This document shows, piece by piece, positions 1 through 10,941 of a stretch of 64,000 nucleotides of DNA. The DNA is taken from the NCBI GenBank assembly GCA_027484605.1, contig JAIXSR010000005.1:1-64000 (forward strand). The letters are read 5' to 3'. The position numbers were made by a program, and so were the translations under genes. The notes below the pieces were generated by a model. That model did not search any database. It saw nothing but the letters and a program-made list of their open reading frames with translations, and had not been told where the DNA came from. Every line of letters starts with the position of its first letter. Positions within the stretch are counted from its first letter, which is position 1. Source of the DNA: Hyphomicrobiales bacterium. GTDB taxonomy: Bacteria; Pseudomonadota; Alphaproteobacteria; Rhizobiales; Beijerinckiaceae.

Positions 1-1650
<1,650 letters not shown>

Positions 1651-1778
1651 GGACGATCCGGTCGGGCGGCGCTTCGGGAGCGCCGCTCGCGATCCACAGG
1701 AAAACAGGGTATCGAGGCACCGGAAGCGGGGCTTTCAGGCTGCCGGAACAGAGGTTTGCCGAAGGGCAAGGAAGAAAC

Positions 1779-3200
1779 ATGGGCAAGGTGACAGGGTTTC
1801 TCGAGATCGACCGGCGTGATTCCAAGTATCAGCCGGCCTCCGATCGCATCCGCCATTTCCGGGAATTCGTCCTGCCGATGGACGACAAGGATGTGCGCGA
1901 GCAGGCGGCGCGGTGCATGGATTGCGGCATTCCCTATTGCCATGGCCCGACCGGCTGCCCGATCCACAACCAGATCCCGGACTGGAACGACCTCGTCTAC
2001 CAGGATGACTGGCAGCTGGCGCTGGACAACCTGCACTCGACGAACAATTTCCCGGAATTTACCGGCCGCATCTGCCCGGCCCCCTGCGAGGAAGCCTGCA
2101 CGCTGAACCTCGAGAACATGCCGGTGACGATCAAGACGATCGAGCAGGCCATCGCCGATACCGGCTGGAAGAATGGCTGGATCCGCCCGGAAGCGCCGGA
2201 AAAGATGACCGGCAAGCGCGTCGCGGTGGTCGGTTCGGGCCCGGCGGGGCTTGCCGCTGCCCAGCAGCTCGCCCGTGTCGGGCATGAAGTCCATGTCTTC
2301 GAGCGCGAGCCGAAGGCCGGTGGCCTCCTGCGCTATGGCATTCCCGACTTCAAGATGGAAAAGCACCATATCGATCGCCGCGTCGCCCAGATGACGGCGG
2401 AAGGCGTGACCTTCCATTACGGCGTGAATATCGGCGTCACCAAGTCGGTCGACGATCTCAAGCGGGATTTCGACGCCGTGCTGATGGCCGGCGGGGCGGA
2501 AGCGCCGCGCGATCCGGAATTGCCGGGACAGGATCTCGAGGGCGTGCATTTCGCCATGCCCTATCTTGTCCAGTCAAACCGCCGCGTCGGCGGCGAGCCG
2601 GAATCCGAGCGGCCGGTTGTCGCCGGCGGCAAGAATGTCGTGGTGATCGGCGGGGGCGATACGGCCTCGGATTGCGTCGGCACGGCCTTCCGCCAGGGCG
2701 CCCTCTCGGTGACGCAGCTCGACATCCGCCCGCGCCCGCCGGAGCTCGAAGACAAGCTGGTGATCTGGCCCTACTGGCCGACCAAGTTCCGCACGTCTTC
2801 CAGCCAGGCCGAGGGCGCGGATCGCGAGTTCCAGGCGGCGACTTTGGGCGTGGTGGGCAAGAACGGCCGCGTCACGGGCGTGCAATGCGCGCGCGTCGAT
2901 GACCGGCGCCGGCCGGTTGCGGGGACGGAATTCATCATCAAGGCGGATCTCGTCTTCCTCGCCATCGGCTTTGCCGGGCCGGTCAGGGAAGGGCTCATCG
3001 CGCAATCCGGCGCGTCGGTCGACAAGCGTGGCAATGTCGTCGCGAATGATGCGAACTACCTGACATCGCAGGAAAAGCTCTTTGTCGCGGGGGATATGCG
3101 CCGGGGGCAGAGCCTCGTGGTCTGGGCGATCCGCGAAGGGCGCCAGGCCGCACAGGCCATCGACGAATTCCTCATGGGTTCGTCGGTCCTGCCGCGCTGA
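1779..3200 (+). CDS. gltD: Glutamate synthase (NADPH) small chain
   Basis: This 473-residue protein is the beta subunit of glutamate synthase, which passes electrons from NADPH through FAD and Fe-S clusters to the large subunit. The N-terminal ferredoxin-like domain shows clustered cysteines ([16 protein letters not shown], later CPAPCEEAC). A first dinucleotide fold follows at about residue 150 ([18 protein letters not shown]) and a second at about 290 ([17 protein letters not shown]). The start is the ATG at 1779 because [12 protein letters not shown] matches the usual N-terminus; the frame stays open upstream to 1548 but that extension has no support. It lies downstream of gltB and ends before a shared hairpin with the convergent HU gene. 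Confidence 0.96.
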   Translation: MGKVTGFLEIDRRDSKYQPASDRIRHFREFVLPMDDKDVREQAARCMDCGIPYCHGPTGCPIHNQIPDWNDLVYQDDWQLALDNLHSTNNFPEFTGRICPAPCEEACTLNLENMPVTIKTIEQAIADTGWKNGWIRPEAPEKMTGKRVAVVGSGPAGLAAAQQLARVGHEVHVFEREPKAGGLLRYGIPDFKMEKHHIDRRVAQMTAEGVTFHYGVNIGVTKSVDDLKRDFDAVLMAGGAEAPRDPELPGQDLEGVHFAMPYLVQSNRRVGGEPESERPVVAGGKNVVVIGGGDTASDCVGTAFRQGALSVTQLDIRPRPPELEDKLVIWPYWPTKFRTSSSQAEGADREFQAATLGVVGKNGRVTGVQCARVDDRRRPVAGTEFIIKADLVFLAIGFAGPVREGLIAQSGASVDKRGNVVANDANYLTSQEKLFVAGDMRRGQSLVVWAIREGRQAAQAIDEFLMGSSVLPR

Positions 3201-3218
3201 GCCGCAGGAAGGGAACGG

Positions 3219-3247
3219 GGCGGAACCCGGCCAAGCCAGGTTCCGCC
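3219..3247. terminator. Inverted repeat between convergent gltD and the HU-like gene
   Basis: A perfect 9-bp inverted repeat (GGCGGAACC, 11-nt loop, GGTTCCGCC) fills the 55-base gap between the stop of gltD and the stop of the convergent HU-like gene. There is no T-run on either side, so it may end transcription weakly or mainly stabilise 3' ends. Its position suggests a bidirectional role. Confidence 0.5.
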
Positions 3248-3255
3248 GGGTTCGA

Positions 3256-3504
3256 TCAGCCGACCTTCAGGACAAGCGTCGTCTTGGCCGGGACATCGAC
3301 CATCGCGCCGGTGCGCGGGTTGCGGGCCTTGCGGGCCGGCTTGGTCACGGCCTTGAAGCGGCCGAGATCCGGCAGGACCGCGAAACCGGTCTTTGCCTGC
3401 GCGACCGCCACTTCCGCATAGGCGCGGGCGATGCGATCCGCTTCGGCCTTGGTCAGACCGGCGGATTTGGCGAAGGCATCGATAAATTCGGCTTGCGTGG
3501 CCAT
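3256..3504 (-). CDS. HU/IHF-family DNA-binding protein, C-terminally short
   Basis: This 82-residue protein belongs to the HU/IHF family of nucleoid proteins, which bind and bend DNA as dimers. The N-terminal helices (FIDAFAKSAGLTKAEADRIA) and the DNA-binding arm with the RNPRTG motif at about residues 61-66 are clear. HU proteins usually have about 90 residues and finish with a short helix after the second beta strand; here the chain stops at LVLKVG and that helix is missing. A Shine-Dalgarno-like GAGGAGAG stretch lies just upstream of the ATG. It is monocistronic, convergent with gltD, and probably a divergent HU paralogue rather than the main HU of the cell. Confidence 0.88.
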   Translation of the reverse strand: MATQAEFIDAFAKSAGLTKAEADRIARAYAEVAVAQAKTGFAVLPDLGRFKAVTKPARKARNPRTGAMVDVPAKTTLVLKVG

Positions 3505-3691
3505 GGTGGCTCTCCTCTCTTCAGCGACATGCCCGCTGTGCTGTTCTTGCTCTGAAGCAGCGGGCGCGGAGCCGGATCCTTAGCCATCATCGGCGGTTTC
3601 ACCAGCGGGAAGGCCTGAAAAACGGGCAATATCCCGAAAAATGGTGTGATTAACCCGCAGATTGCGACAGGAAGTTGTGTCGCATAGCAAA

Positions 3692-3715
3692 ACGGCCCGC
3701 GCGCTGGCGGGCCGT
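3692..3715 (-). terminator. Rho-independent terminator of asd
   Basis: A 9-bp stem (ACGGCCCGC/GCGGGCCGT with a 6-nt loop) lies 25 bases past the asd stop codon. On the minus strand it is followed by a short T-run (CCGTTTTGC). This is a convincing intrinsic terminator for asd. Confidence 0.75.
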
Positions 3716-3740
3716 TATCCTGTGTCCTGGACAGGAAGGG

Positions 3741-4775
3741 TCAGGCGGCCTTGCGGCGCGGCTGGATCAGCTTCCGGTTGATCAGGCATTCCGCGATCTG
3801 GATCGCGTTCAGCGCGGCGCCCTTGCGCAGGTTGTCCGAGACGCACCAGAAGGCGAGCCCGTTCTCGACCGTGATATCCTCGCGGATGCGGGAGATGTAG
3901 GTCGCATCCTCGCCGGCCGATTCATGCGGCGTGATGTAGCCGCCGGGTTCACGCTTGTCGATGACAAGCACACCCGGCGCCGCGCGCAGGATGTTCCGCG
4001 CTTCCTCGGCCCTGATCGGCTTCTCGCATTCGATATTGACGGCTTCCGAATGGCCGATGAAGACCGGAACGCGCACGCAGGTGGCCGTCAGCTTGATCTT
4101 CGGGTCAAGGATCTTCTTGATCTCGACCGTCATCTTCCATTCTTCCTTCGTGTAGCCATCCTCCATGAAGACATCGATATGGGGGATGACGTTGAAGGCG
4201 ATGCGCTTGGTGAACTTCTTCGTCTTCGGCTCGCCGGCCGAGAAGATCGCGCGGGTCTGGTCAAACAGCTCGTCCATGCCGTCCTTGCCCGCGCCGGAGA
4301 CCGACTGGTAGGTCGACACCACCACCCGCTTGATGCCGAAGCGATCATGCAGGGGCTTCAGCGCCACGACGAGCTGCGCGGTGGAGCAGTTCGGATTGGC
4401 GATGATGTTCTTCTTGGTGAAGCCGCGAACGGCCTCGGCATTCACTTCCGGCACGACCAGCGGGACATCCGAATCGTAGCGCCAGGCCGAGGAGTTATCG
4501 ATCACGACACAGCCCTGCGCACCGATCTTCGGCGACCAGGCCTTGGAGATTTCGCCGCCCGCGGACATCAGGCAGATATCCGTGTCGGAGAAGTCGTAAT
4601 GCTCGAGCGACTGCACCTTCAGCGTCTTGTCGCCGAAGGAGACTTCCCTGCCGATGGAGCGGCTCGAGGCGAGCGCCACGACTTCCGATACCGGAAAGGC
4701 GCGTTCCGCCAGGATGTTGAGCATTTCCCGGCCCACATTGCCGGTGGCACCCGCGATAGCGACCTTGTAACCCAT
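3741..4775 (-). CDS. asd: Aspartate-semialdehyde dehydrogenase
   Basis: This 344-residue enzyme reduces aspartyl phosphate to aspartate semialdehyde with NADPH, the branch point to lysine/diaminopimelate, threonine and methionine. The N-terminal Rossmann motif is GATGNVG at about residues 9-15. The catalytic cysteine is Cys130 in NPNCSTAQ, and the substrate-binding segment QSVSGAGKDG follows at about 160. The length is normal. The start is the ATG at 4775 (MGYKVAIAG); an in-frame extension to 4877 would add 34 residues before the Rossmann fold and is unlikely. It is transcribed alone and ends at a good terminator. Confidence 0.96.
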   Translation of the reverse strand: MGYKVAIAGATGNVGREMLNILAERAFPVSEVVALASSRSIGREVSFGDKTLKVQSLEHYDFSDTDICLMSAGGEISKAWSPKIGAQGCVVIDNSSAWRYDSDVPLVVPEVNAEAVRGFTKKNIIANPNCSTAQLVVALKPLHDRFGIKRVVVSTYQSVSGAGKDGMDELFDQTRAIFSAGEPKTKKFTKRIAFNVIPHIDVFMEDGYTKEEWKMTVEIKKILDPKIKLTATCVRVPVFIGHSEAVNIECEKPIRAEEARNILRAAPGVLVIDKREPGGYITPHESAGEDATYISRIREDITVENGLAFWCVSDNLRKGAALNAIQIAECLINRKLIQPRRKAA

Positions 4776-5157
4776 GATGGACTTCCTGTTCTGATCGAGA
4801 TCTCCCCCGGGGTGGTGGACCCGGTGGCCGGGTCTCGCCCTTTCCCCCGCCGGGGGAGGGCCCGAGAGCGAGGACAAGCGTTAGCGCACGAAGCCGCCTT
4901 TGGCGGTCGTGGTTTTCGTCGTCGGTTTTTTCGTCATCAGGGCCGACATCGAACGCTTTCCCCGGCTGGAATGCCGATGCGCCAGCAGAAACACGCAAAG
5001 GACTGAAAAGTCAATCCAACCTTCCGATTTCGCGTCGGGAACGGCCTGTTTACCATCCCCGCAGGTTCTCGGCCGCCGGTAAGCCCATGCTCGCATTTTC
5101 GCGCCATCCTCGCCCGCAGATGGGGAAGCGGGCGAAGCCTGCGAGGGGCGTGGACAG
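4776..5157. other. Non-coding gap between divergent asd and the 5158 gene
   Basis: These 382 bases separate two divergent genes and should hold both promoters, though I cannot place either confidently. Two compact hairpins lie on the asd side: GACCCGG/CCGGGTC with a 3-nt loop at 4818-4834, and CCCCC/GGGGG with a 3-nt loop at 4844-4856. A 22-codon minus-strand reading frame (4881-4949, rich in Thr and Lys, ending GGFVR) lies just upstream of them and has a GGGGAAAG stretch before its ATG. It could be a tiny gene followed by a terminator, or chance. Confidence 0.4.
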
Positions 5158-6186
5158 ATGAGGGGCATGGCAAGGCTGCTCGCCGAGACAGCCGATTTTC
5201 CGCCAACGTCGAACATGACGGTCGAGCAGGCGCTTGGCCGGCGTCGCCTCGCCTTCCGGCTTGCCGCTCTTGCCAAAGGCGTCTGGCTGGGCCTCGTTGC
5301 CCTGGCGGCAGGCTTTTCCCGGATGTTCACCCGCGCGACCCGCAGCCGACGCGGCACCACCACGATCACGATCGTGCTTTCGCTTGTTGTCTCGGCCTGG
5401 CTCGCCGCGATGATCCTTCCGGAGCGCGTCTCCGATGGCGGCGAAGGCCCTGCCGAGGCGCAGCCCGTTGCGGCAGCGCCGGCCAGGCCGGCCGAGCCGG
5501 TCCTCGAGGCGCCGCGGGTCCAGTTGCAGCCCGTGCCGGCACGCGATGTCTGGGTGCCGGTGCGCCGGCCCTTCGCGATCTACCATGTCGAGGCGCCGGA
5601 GCTCGACCAGGCCGAGCTTGTCCATCGGGTCGCGACCAAGGACCGGCAGACCCGGCAAGACAGCTTCCTCTGGACCAACAGCCAGGTCCGGCCGAATTCC
5701 CTGCAGCGCCCGGCGATCCATCTCGTCATCGAGCGCTACGAGAACGGCCTGCCGACCACGCGGCCGCTCTTCCCGGATCTTGCGATGCGGGCGGCGGAGA
5801 TCGGTGTCTCGATCGAGCGCCTGCAGAATGCGCAGGACGTGATGACCAAATTCGGTGCGCTCGAAGTGGCCGAGGCGCATCTCGATTCCGAAAGCGGGCG
5901 CATGGCCTGCCTTGCTTTCCGCCGCAACGATACGGCCGGGCTGGTGCTTGCCGGCTGGTATTGCGGCACGAAGGAACGCCCGGCGGACCGGGTCGGCTTC
6001 GCGTGCTTCATCGACCGGATCGACATGGTCGGCGCCGGCCAGGATCAGGCCCTGCGCCGCCTCTTCGCGCAGGCCGAACGGCAGCGCAAGGGCTGCCCGA
6101 CCCAGCGCCAGCCGGGCCGGAAGATGACCTGGCTCGATCACGAGGCGCCGGTGCCTGCGCTGAAAACATCACAGCGTCGGCCCTGA
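5158..6186 (+). CDS. Hypothetical single-pass membrane protein
   Basis: I do not recognise this 342-residue protein. The N-terminal 65 residues are basic and cytoplasm-like. One hydrophobic helix follows at about residues 67-86 (TTITIVLSLVVSAWLAAMIL). Next comes an Ala/Pro/Glu-rich linker at about 90-120 and a soluble C-terminal domain of about 200 residues that would be periplasmic. That domain has four cysteines (around CLAF, YCGTK, ACF and GCPTQ) that could form disulfides. The ATG at 5158 has a GAGGGG Shine-Dalgarno sequence 9 bases upstream, which favours it over the ATG at 5167. Coding bias is normal for the window, so the gene is probably real. Confidence 0.75.
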   Translation: MRGMARLLAETADFPPTSNMTVEQALGRRRLAFRLAALAKGVWLGLVALAAGFSRMFTRATRSRRGTTTITIVLSLVVSAWLAAMILPERVSDGGEGPAEAQPVAAAPARPAEPVLEAPRVQLQPVPARDVWVPVRRPFAIYHVEAPELDQAELVHRVATKDRQTRQDSFLWTNSQVRPNSLQRPAIHLVIERYENGLPTTRPLFPDLAMRAAEIGVSIERLQNAQDVMTKFGALEVAEAHLDSESGRMACLAFRRNDTAGLVLAGWYCGTKERPADRVGFACFIDRIDMVGAGQDQALRRLFAQAERQRKGCPTQRQPGRKMTWLDHEAPVPALKTSQRRP

Positions 6187-6277
6187 TCGCCCCGCCGGTT
6201 GATTCAGAATTGCGTTACGCTAACGAGGCGTTAATCACTGCTTGTCATGGTTAATCCAGCCATCCAAGGAGAGTCCC

Positions 6278-6553
6278 ATGCGCGTTGTTGCCCTTGCCGC
6301 CTTCACCCTCGTCCTGGCGGGTTCCGCTTTCGCGCAGAGTGCCAACCGCCTCGTGATCGAGGTGAAGCCGCGCTCCTGGCTCGATGCCGGCCGTCAGGTG
6401 CCCGTCGGTTCCATGCAGAATTATGTCTACGATACGCAGGGCTCGTCCGATGCCGCCCGCTTCGGCGCGCGCGGCAGCTCGCCCTCCATCCTGCCGGACC
6501 GTTTCTCCTCGGGCCGCGGCGTGCCGTTCGAATCGCCGATTTTCTGGCGCTGA
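6278..6553 (+). CDS. Small secreted protein of unknown function
   Basis: This 91-residue protein starts with a clear signal peptide (MRVVALAAFTLVLAGSAFAQ, probable cleavage after AFA). The mature part of about 72 residues has no cysteine and no motif I recognise, but it is rich in Ser, Arg and Pro and ends FESPIFWR. The ATG at 6278 has an AAGGAGAG Shine-Dalgarno sequence 5 bases upstream, which decides the start. It is probably exported to the periplasm. A strong bidirectional hairpin follows. Confidence 0.75.
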   Translation: MRVVALAAFTLVLAGSAFAQSANRLVIEVKPRSWLDAGRQVPVGSMQNYVYDTQGSSDAARFGARGSSPSILPDRFSSGRGVPFESPIFWR

Positions 6554-6584
6554 CCGGCACCGTCATCCGGCCATCTTCCAGCAG

Positions 6585-6608
6585 AAAGGGCGCCTTGCGG
6601 CGCCCTTT
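6585..6608. terminator. Bidirectional terminator between the 6278 gene and leuB
   Basis: A perfect 10-bp stem (AAAGGGCGCC/GGCGCCCTTT, TTGC loop) sits between two convergent genes. The A and T flanks inside the stem give a short U-tract in both directions. Confidence 0.8.
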
Positions 6609-6635
6609 GTCGTTCTGGCAAGGCTTGCGCTTCGA

Positions 6636-7745
6636 TCACAGACGCTTGCGCAGGGCCGCCACGATGGCATCGCCCATTTCCGTGGTGCCGACGGCATTGG
6701 CGCCCTTGGCCGCGATGTCGCGGGTGCGCATGCCGGAAGCCAGCACATCGGCGATCGCGGCATCGACGAGATCCGCCGCCTGGCCGAGGCCGAGGGAATA
6801 GCGCAGCGCCATGCCGAACGAGCCGATCATCGCGATGGGGTTGGCGAGGCCCTGGCCGGCAATATCCGGCGCCGAGCCATGGACCGGCTCGTAGAGCGAC
6901 TTGCGCTTGCCCGTGGCAGCATCCGGCGCGCCGAGCGAGGCGGAGGGCAGCATGCCCAGCGAGCCGGTCAGCATCGCGGCCACATCCGAGAGCATGTCGC
7001 CGAAGAGATTGTCACAGACGATGACGTCATATTGCTTGGGCCAGCGCACGAGCTGCATGCCGCAGGCATCGGCGAGGTGATGTTCCAGTTCGATATCCGG
7101 ATATTCCTCGGCCCCGATGCGCGTCACGACTTCCTTCCACAGCACGCCCGAGCGCATGACATTGTGCTTCTCGGTCGAGGTGACCTTCTTGCGGCGGACC
7201 TTGGCGAGGTCGAAGGCAACTCGGGCGATCCGCTCGATCTCGTGGGTCGTGTAGACCTGCGTGTCGACCGCGCGCTTCTGGCCGTTCTCGAGCGTGACGA
7301 CTTCCTTGGGCTCGCCGAAATAGACGCCGCCGGTGAGTTCGCGGACGATCATGATGTCGAGCCCCTCGATCACCTCGCGCTTGAGGGAGGAGGCCTCCGC
7401 CAGAGCCGGATAGCAGACGGCCGGCCGGAGATTGGCGAAGAGGGCGAGATCCTTGCGGAGGCGCAGAAGGCCGGCTTCCGGGCGATGCTCATAGGGCACC
7501 TTTGCCCATTTCGGCCCGCCGACGGCGCCGAAAAGCACGGCATCGGCCGCGAGGGCGAGCTGCATGGTGCTGTCGGCCACGGCCTTGCCATGGGCATCAT
7601 AGGCCGCGCCGCCGACGAGATCCGTCTCGGTTTCGAAGGTGCCGAGCCCTGCCTTGCCGAGAACATCCGCGACCTTCTTCACCTCGGCCATCACTTCAGG
7701 GCCAATCCCGTCACCGGGGAGCAGCAGGAGGTTGAAGGAGGCCAT
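6636..7745 (-). CDS. leuB: 3-Isopropylmalate dehydrogenase
   Basis: This 369-residue enzyme oxidatively decarboxylates 3-isopropylmalate to 2-oxoisocaproate in leucine synthesis. Family signatures are [12 protein letters not shown] at the N-terminus, the substrate loop [12 protein letters not shown], the YFGEPK and TEKHNVMRS segments, and the metal/NAD region [10 protein letters not shown] followed by [12 protein letters not shown] and [14 protein letters not shown]. The length is normal. I place the start at the ATG at 7745, preceded by GGAAAGGG; a TTG six bases further upstream is in frame but less likely. The other leucine genes, leuD and leuC, lie within 6 kb on the same strand but are separated by unrelated genes. 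Confidence 0.97.
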   Translation of the reverse strand: MASFNLLLLPGDGIGPEVMAEVKKVADVLGKAGLGTFETETDLVGGAAYDAHGKAVADSTMQLALAADAVLFGAVGGPKWAKVPYEHRPEAGLLRLRKDLALFANLRPAVCYPALAEASSLKREVIEGLDIMIVRELTGGVYFGEPKEVVTLENGQKRAVDTQVYTTHEIERIARVAFDLAKVRRKKVTSTEKHNVMRSGVLWKEVVTRIGAEEYPDIELEHHLADACGMQLVRWPKQYDVIVCDNLFGDMLSDVAAMLTGSLGMLPSASLGAPDAATGKRKSLYEPVHGSAPDIAGQGLANPIAMIGSFGMALRYSLGLGQAADLVDAAIADVLASGMRTRDIAAKGANAVGTTEMGDAIVAALRKRL

Positions 7746-7864
7746 GGTCAAACCCTTTCCGGCAGAACGTGAATGGCGCCATTCCGGCGCGGCAGGCGTT
7801 GACTACAGAAGGCGGGCGCCCGCCGCAAGCGCCTTTCGAGCAAGGGAAAACGGGGTCCTTCGTC

Positions 7865-9043
7865 TCAGCGCAGCGAGTCGAAGACCTTGCCGCCGGCGCG
7901 GCCCGTCTGGGGCAGGCCGAGCTTGGCCTCGACCTCCCGGATCGCGGCGCGGGTGAGGGCCCCGATCGCGCCGTCCGGCTTGCCGACATCATAACCGGCG
8001 CGCGTCAGGCGTTCCTGCAGTTCCTTGCGCTCCGCGCGGGAGAGGCCGCGATCATCGGTCGGCCAGGGCGTGCGGATGCCGGGCCGGCCGCGCAGCCGGT
8101 CGGACAGGACCGAAATGGCAAGCGCATAGCTCTCGGCGGCGTTGTAGGCATAGGCCGCATCGAAATTCTTCGTGACGAGGAAGGCCGGGCCATTGCGGCC
8201 GGCCGGCAACAGCAGCCCCGCCGCGGTCAGGCCGGACAGGGCGCTGCCATCGATCCGGGTAATGCCGCGGCCCGCCCAGCTGGCGAGATCCTGCTTGCCG
8301 GTGCGGCCGGACGGGCCGGCATAGCCGGCCGGGAGCCGCACCTCGTAGCCCCAGCTCGCGCCGGTGATCCAGCCGGATTTCTTCAGGTAATTGGCGGTGG
8401 AGGCGAGGGCGTCGGGGATCGAGTCGACGAGGTCGCGCCGGCCGTCACCGTCGAAATCCACCGCGAGGCGGAGATAGGTCGAGGGGATAAACTGGGTATG
8501 GCCGAAGGCGCCGGCCCAGGAGCCGCGCAGCTTTTCCGCCGCGAGATCGCCGCGCTGGACGATCTTCATCGTCGAGACGAGTTCGGTCCGGAAGAATTCG
8601 CGCCGGCGCGTGCCGAAACAGGCGGCGGTGGAGAGGGCCTGCGGCAGCGACCAGCGGCCCGGCACCTGGCCGTAATCGCTCTCGACTCCCCAGACCGCGA
8701 CCACCGTGTGCCGGTCAACGCCATAGGCCTGCTCGATCCGCGCGAGCACCGAGGCGTGCTTTGCCAGCATGGCGCGGCCCTCGGTGATCTTCTGGTCATC
8801 GACGAGGGTGGCGAGATAGTCCCAGATCGGCGTCTTGAATTCCGGCTGGGCATTCATCGCCTCGATGATCTTCATGTCGGGCGTCACGCCGGACATCATC
8901 TGGTCGAAGGTGCCGCCGCTGATGCCCTGGGACAGGGCGTGGCTGCGCAGGCCGGAAACGCAGCCGGCGAAATCGGCCCGCGCCGGGGCGATGGCCGCAG
9001 CCAGGGCAAGGGCGAAAAGGGGCAGGCGGCCGTAGCGCTTCAT
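7865..9043 (-). CDS. Lytic murein transglycosylase, MltB/SLT_2 type (paralogue 1)
   Basis: This 392-residue periplasmic enzyme cleaves the glycan strands of peptidoglycan. A signal peptide (about 1-23, cleavage after ARA) is followed by the SLT_2 catalytic domain. The likely catalytic glutamate is Glu121 in VAVWGVESDYG. The family motifs GSWAGAFGHTQFIPSTY and DFDGDGRRDL follow, then a C-terminal peptidoglycan-binding domain (about 330-392). There is no lipobox cysteine, so it is probably soluble rather than lipid-anchored. A second enzyme of the same architecture lies at 25420-26718. Confidence 0.93.
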   Translation of the reverse strand: MKRYGRLPLFALALAAAIAPARADFAGCVSGLRSHALSQGISGGTFDQMMSGVTPDMKIIEAMNAQPEFKTPIWDYLATLVDDQKITEGRAMLAKHASVLARIEQAYGVDRHTVVAVWGVESDYGQVPGRWSLPQALSTAACFGTRRREFFRTELVSTMKIVQRGDLAAEKLRGSWAGAFGHTQFIPSTYLRLAVDFDGDGRRDLVDSIPDALASTANYLKKSGWITGASWGYEVRLPAGYAGPSGRTGKQDLASWAGRGITRIDGSALSGLTAAGLLLPAGRNGPAFLVTKNFDAAYAYNAAESYALAISVLSDRLRGRPGIRTPWPTDDRGLSRAERKELQERLTRAGYDVGKPDGAIGALTRAAIREVEAKLGLPQTGRAGGKVFDSLR

Positions 9044-9064
9044 GCGGGACAGTCTCCAAAGACA

Positions 9065-9087
9065 ACGGCGCCAAAATAAGGCGCCGT
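9065..9087 (-). terminator. Hairpin downstream of leuD
   Basis: An 8-bp stem (ACGGCGCC/GGCGCCGT) with an AT-rich 7-nt loop lies between the stop of leuD and the start of the next minus-strand gene. The tract after it on the minus strand is only moderately T-rich (TGTCTTTGG). It is a plausible leuD terminator. Confidence 0.5.
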
Positions 9088-9148
9088 CGTTAACGGAGAT
9101 TCACCATGGGAACGTTTCCCGGAGCGCGCGGCGCCTCGCCGCATGCTT

Positions 9149-9754
9149 TCACAGCCAGGGACGTTCGGTTTTCGCCTTGGCTTCGTAGTTTCCGATCTTC
9201 GGCGCCTTTTCCATGGTCAGGCCGATATCGTCGAGGCCTTCCATCAGGCACTTCTTGCGGAAGGCATCGATCTCGAACTTCACCGTGCCGCCATCCGGGC
9301 CGCGGATTTCCTGCGCCTCGAGATCAACCGTCAGCGTGGCATTCGAGCCGCGATCCGCGTCGTCGAAGAGCTTGTCGAGATCTTCCGGCGAGACGGTGAT
9401 CGGCAGGATGCCGTTCTTGAAGCAATTGTTGTAGAAAATGTCGGCGAAGCTGGTGGAGATCACGCAGCGTATGCCGAAATCGAGCAGGGCCCAGGGGGCG
9501 TGCTCGCGGCTGGAGCCGCAGCCGAAATTGTCGCCGGCGATCAGGATCTCGCTCTTGCGATAGGCGGCTTTGTTCAGCACGAAATCCGGGTTCTCGGTGC
9601 CATCCTCGTTGAAACGCATCTCGAAGAACAGCGACTTGCCGAGGCCGGTGCGCTTGATCGTCTTCAGGAACTGCTTGGGGATGATCATGTCGGTATCGAC
9701 ATTGACCACCTTCATCGGGGCCGGGGTGGAGGTGAGCGTCTTGAACGGCTGCAT
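9149..9754 (-). CDS. leuD: 3-Isopropylmalate dehydratase small subunit
   Basis: This 201-residue swivelling subunit works with LeuC to isomerise 2-isopropylmalate to 3-isopropylmalate. Diagnostic segments are [14 protein letters not shown] at about residues 18-31 and the active-site loop [17 protein letters not shown] at about 74-90. The ATG at 9754 (MQPFKTL) is the natural start; the frame is open much further upstream but the extra sequence is unrelated to the family. leuC is about 2 kb away on the same strand, so the two subunits are not co-transcribed here. Confidence 0.97.
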   Translation of the reverse strand: MQPFKTLTSTPAPMKVVNVDTDMIIPKQFLKTIKRTGLGKSLFFEMRFNEDGTENPDFVLNKAAYRKSEILIAGDNFGCGSSREHAPWALLDFGIRCVISTSFADIFYNNCFKNGILPITVSPEDLDKLFDDADRGSNATLTVDLEAQEIRGPDGGTVKFEIDAFRKKCLMEGLDDIGLTMEKAPKIGNYEAKAKTERPWL

Positions 9755-9910
9755 GGCGGGAACTCCTGATCCCGGCGTGATACCGCATTCCGCAGCGGAT
9801 TCAAGCCTCCGGGCATGCGGGGCAAAGCGGGACATCCGAAGATCGCCTTTGCCGGTCCTTAAGGGTCGTCTGGCAGGGTCCGGCCGGAAACCTTCACGGG
9901 GCGAGATCCG

Positions 9911-10525
9911 ATGAGCGGCATGCAATCCCTCCCGCGCTATGCGCTCCAGCGGCTCACACGCGAACTGGCCGGCGAACCCATTCTCTGGGCGGGCCGGCCT
10001 TCGGCGCGGGCGGTCTTCTGGAAGGCGGCACCCATCCTGCTTTTCGGAATCCCGTGGCTTGCCTTCTCGCTGGCCTGGGAGTTGACCGCGCTCGGCGTGT
10101 TTTTCAATACCGGAATCGGCAAGGTCGAGGGGCCGGGCGGGATCATGGCCTATGTCTTCCCGATTTTCGGCATTCCTTTCGTGGCCATCGGCATCGGCCT
10201 GGTCGGCGCGCCGCTCTGGGGGGCGCGGAAGGCGATGCGGACGGTGCATGTCCTGACGGATCGGCGCCTGGTGACGGCGGTGCTGGGCAAGACGCTGTCC
10301 ATCAAGTCGATCGATCCGCAGCGGGTCTACGATGTCACGCGCGTCGAGAAAAGTGACGGTTCGGGGACGATCACATTCGCGCTCGGCAGCTATCGGGACA
10401 GTGATGGCGACTGGGTCGAGAAATCCGAGATCTGGCCGGGCACTCCCGACATCCGCGAGCTCGAACTAAAGTTCCGGCAGCTGACATCCAACGCGCGCCG
10501 GATGGGCCCCGATCAGCCGGCCTGA
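9911..10525 (+). CDS. Membrane protein with bacterial PH-like domain
   Basis: This 204-residue protein has two predicted transmembrane segments (about 36-60 and 78-103). These are followed by a C-terminal region that reads like a bacterial PH domain: [35 protein letters not shown] and a tail starting at [11 protein letters not shown]. Proteins of this architecture are membrane-anchored and mostly of unknown role. The N-terminal [14 protein letters not shown] stretch is also typical of such proteins. The last 13 bases overlap the 3' end of the convergent peptidase gene. The domain call rests on pattern only. Confidence 0.72.
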   Translation: MSGMQSLPRYALQRLTRELAGEPILWAGRPSARAVFWKAAPILLFGIPWLAFSLAWELTALGVFFNTGIGKVEGPGGIMAYVFPIFGIPFVAIGIGLVGAPLWGARKAMRTVHVLTDRRLVTAVLGKTLSIKSIDPQRVYDVTRVEKSDGSGTITFALGSYRDSDGDWVEKSEIWPGTPDIRELELKFRQLTSNARRMGPDQPA

Positions 10526-10941
10526 GCCTCGATCTTTTCCATATCGGCATCGGAGAGGCCGAAATGATGGCCGATCTCATGCACGAGGACATGCGTGATG
10601 ACGGCGCCGAGGGTTTCCTCGTTCTCGGCCCAGTAATCGAGGATCGGCCGGCGATAGAGCCAGACCATGTTCGGGCCCTGCCCGGTTTCCGGCACGGCGC
10701 CGGCTTCCGTCATCCCCTGGCCGTGGAACAGGCCGAGAATGTCGAAGGGTGTCTCGAGTTCCATCGCCTCGATCACCTCGTCATCCGGGAAATCCTCGAT
10801 CCGGATGATGACGGTGCCGCAGAGGGTGCGGAAGGATTCGGGCAATTGCCGGAAGGCCTCGTCGGCCATCGCTTCGAAATCCTCGAGCGTGGGGGCCTGC
10901 ATCGGCGCCCAGGAGGCGGAAGGGAAGCGGGACGTTGCCAT
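10513..10941 (-). CDS. Zincin-type metallopeptidase family protein
   Basis: This 142-residue protein carries an HExxH zinc motif (HEIGHHFGLSD, about residues 121-131), with the downstream Asp expected as third ligand. It matches the small minimal-zincin family of putative metallopeptidases. The rest (FRTLCGTVIIRIEDFPDDE, PFDILGLFHGQ, MVWLYRRPILDYWAE) also fits that family. The substrate is unknown. I take the ATG at 10941 (MATSRFPSA) over a further upstream in-frame start because the extra residues are low-complexity and lack homology to the family pattern. No signal peptide is visible, so it is cytoplasmic. Confidence 0.85.
   Translation of the reverse strand: MATSRFPSASWAPMQAPTLEDFEAMADEAFRQLPESFRTLCGTVIIRIEDFPDDEVIEAMELETPFDILGLFHGQGMTEAGAVPETGQGPNMVWLYRRPILDYWAENEETLGAVITHVLVHEIGHHFGLSDADMEKIEAQAG

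Noticed and set aside
3249-3260. GGGTTCGAT sequence resembling a tRNA T-loop
   Set aside because: No acceptor, anticodon or D arm can be drawn around it, and it overlaps the end of the HU-like gene.
5050-6141. A 363-codon minus-strand frame opposite the 5158 gene
   Set aside because: The plus-strand frame has a ribosome site, a clean membrane helix and natural codon bias; the minus frame is Arg/Asp/Gly-rich shadow.
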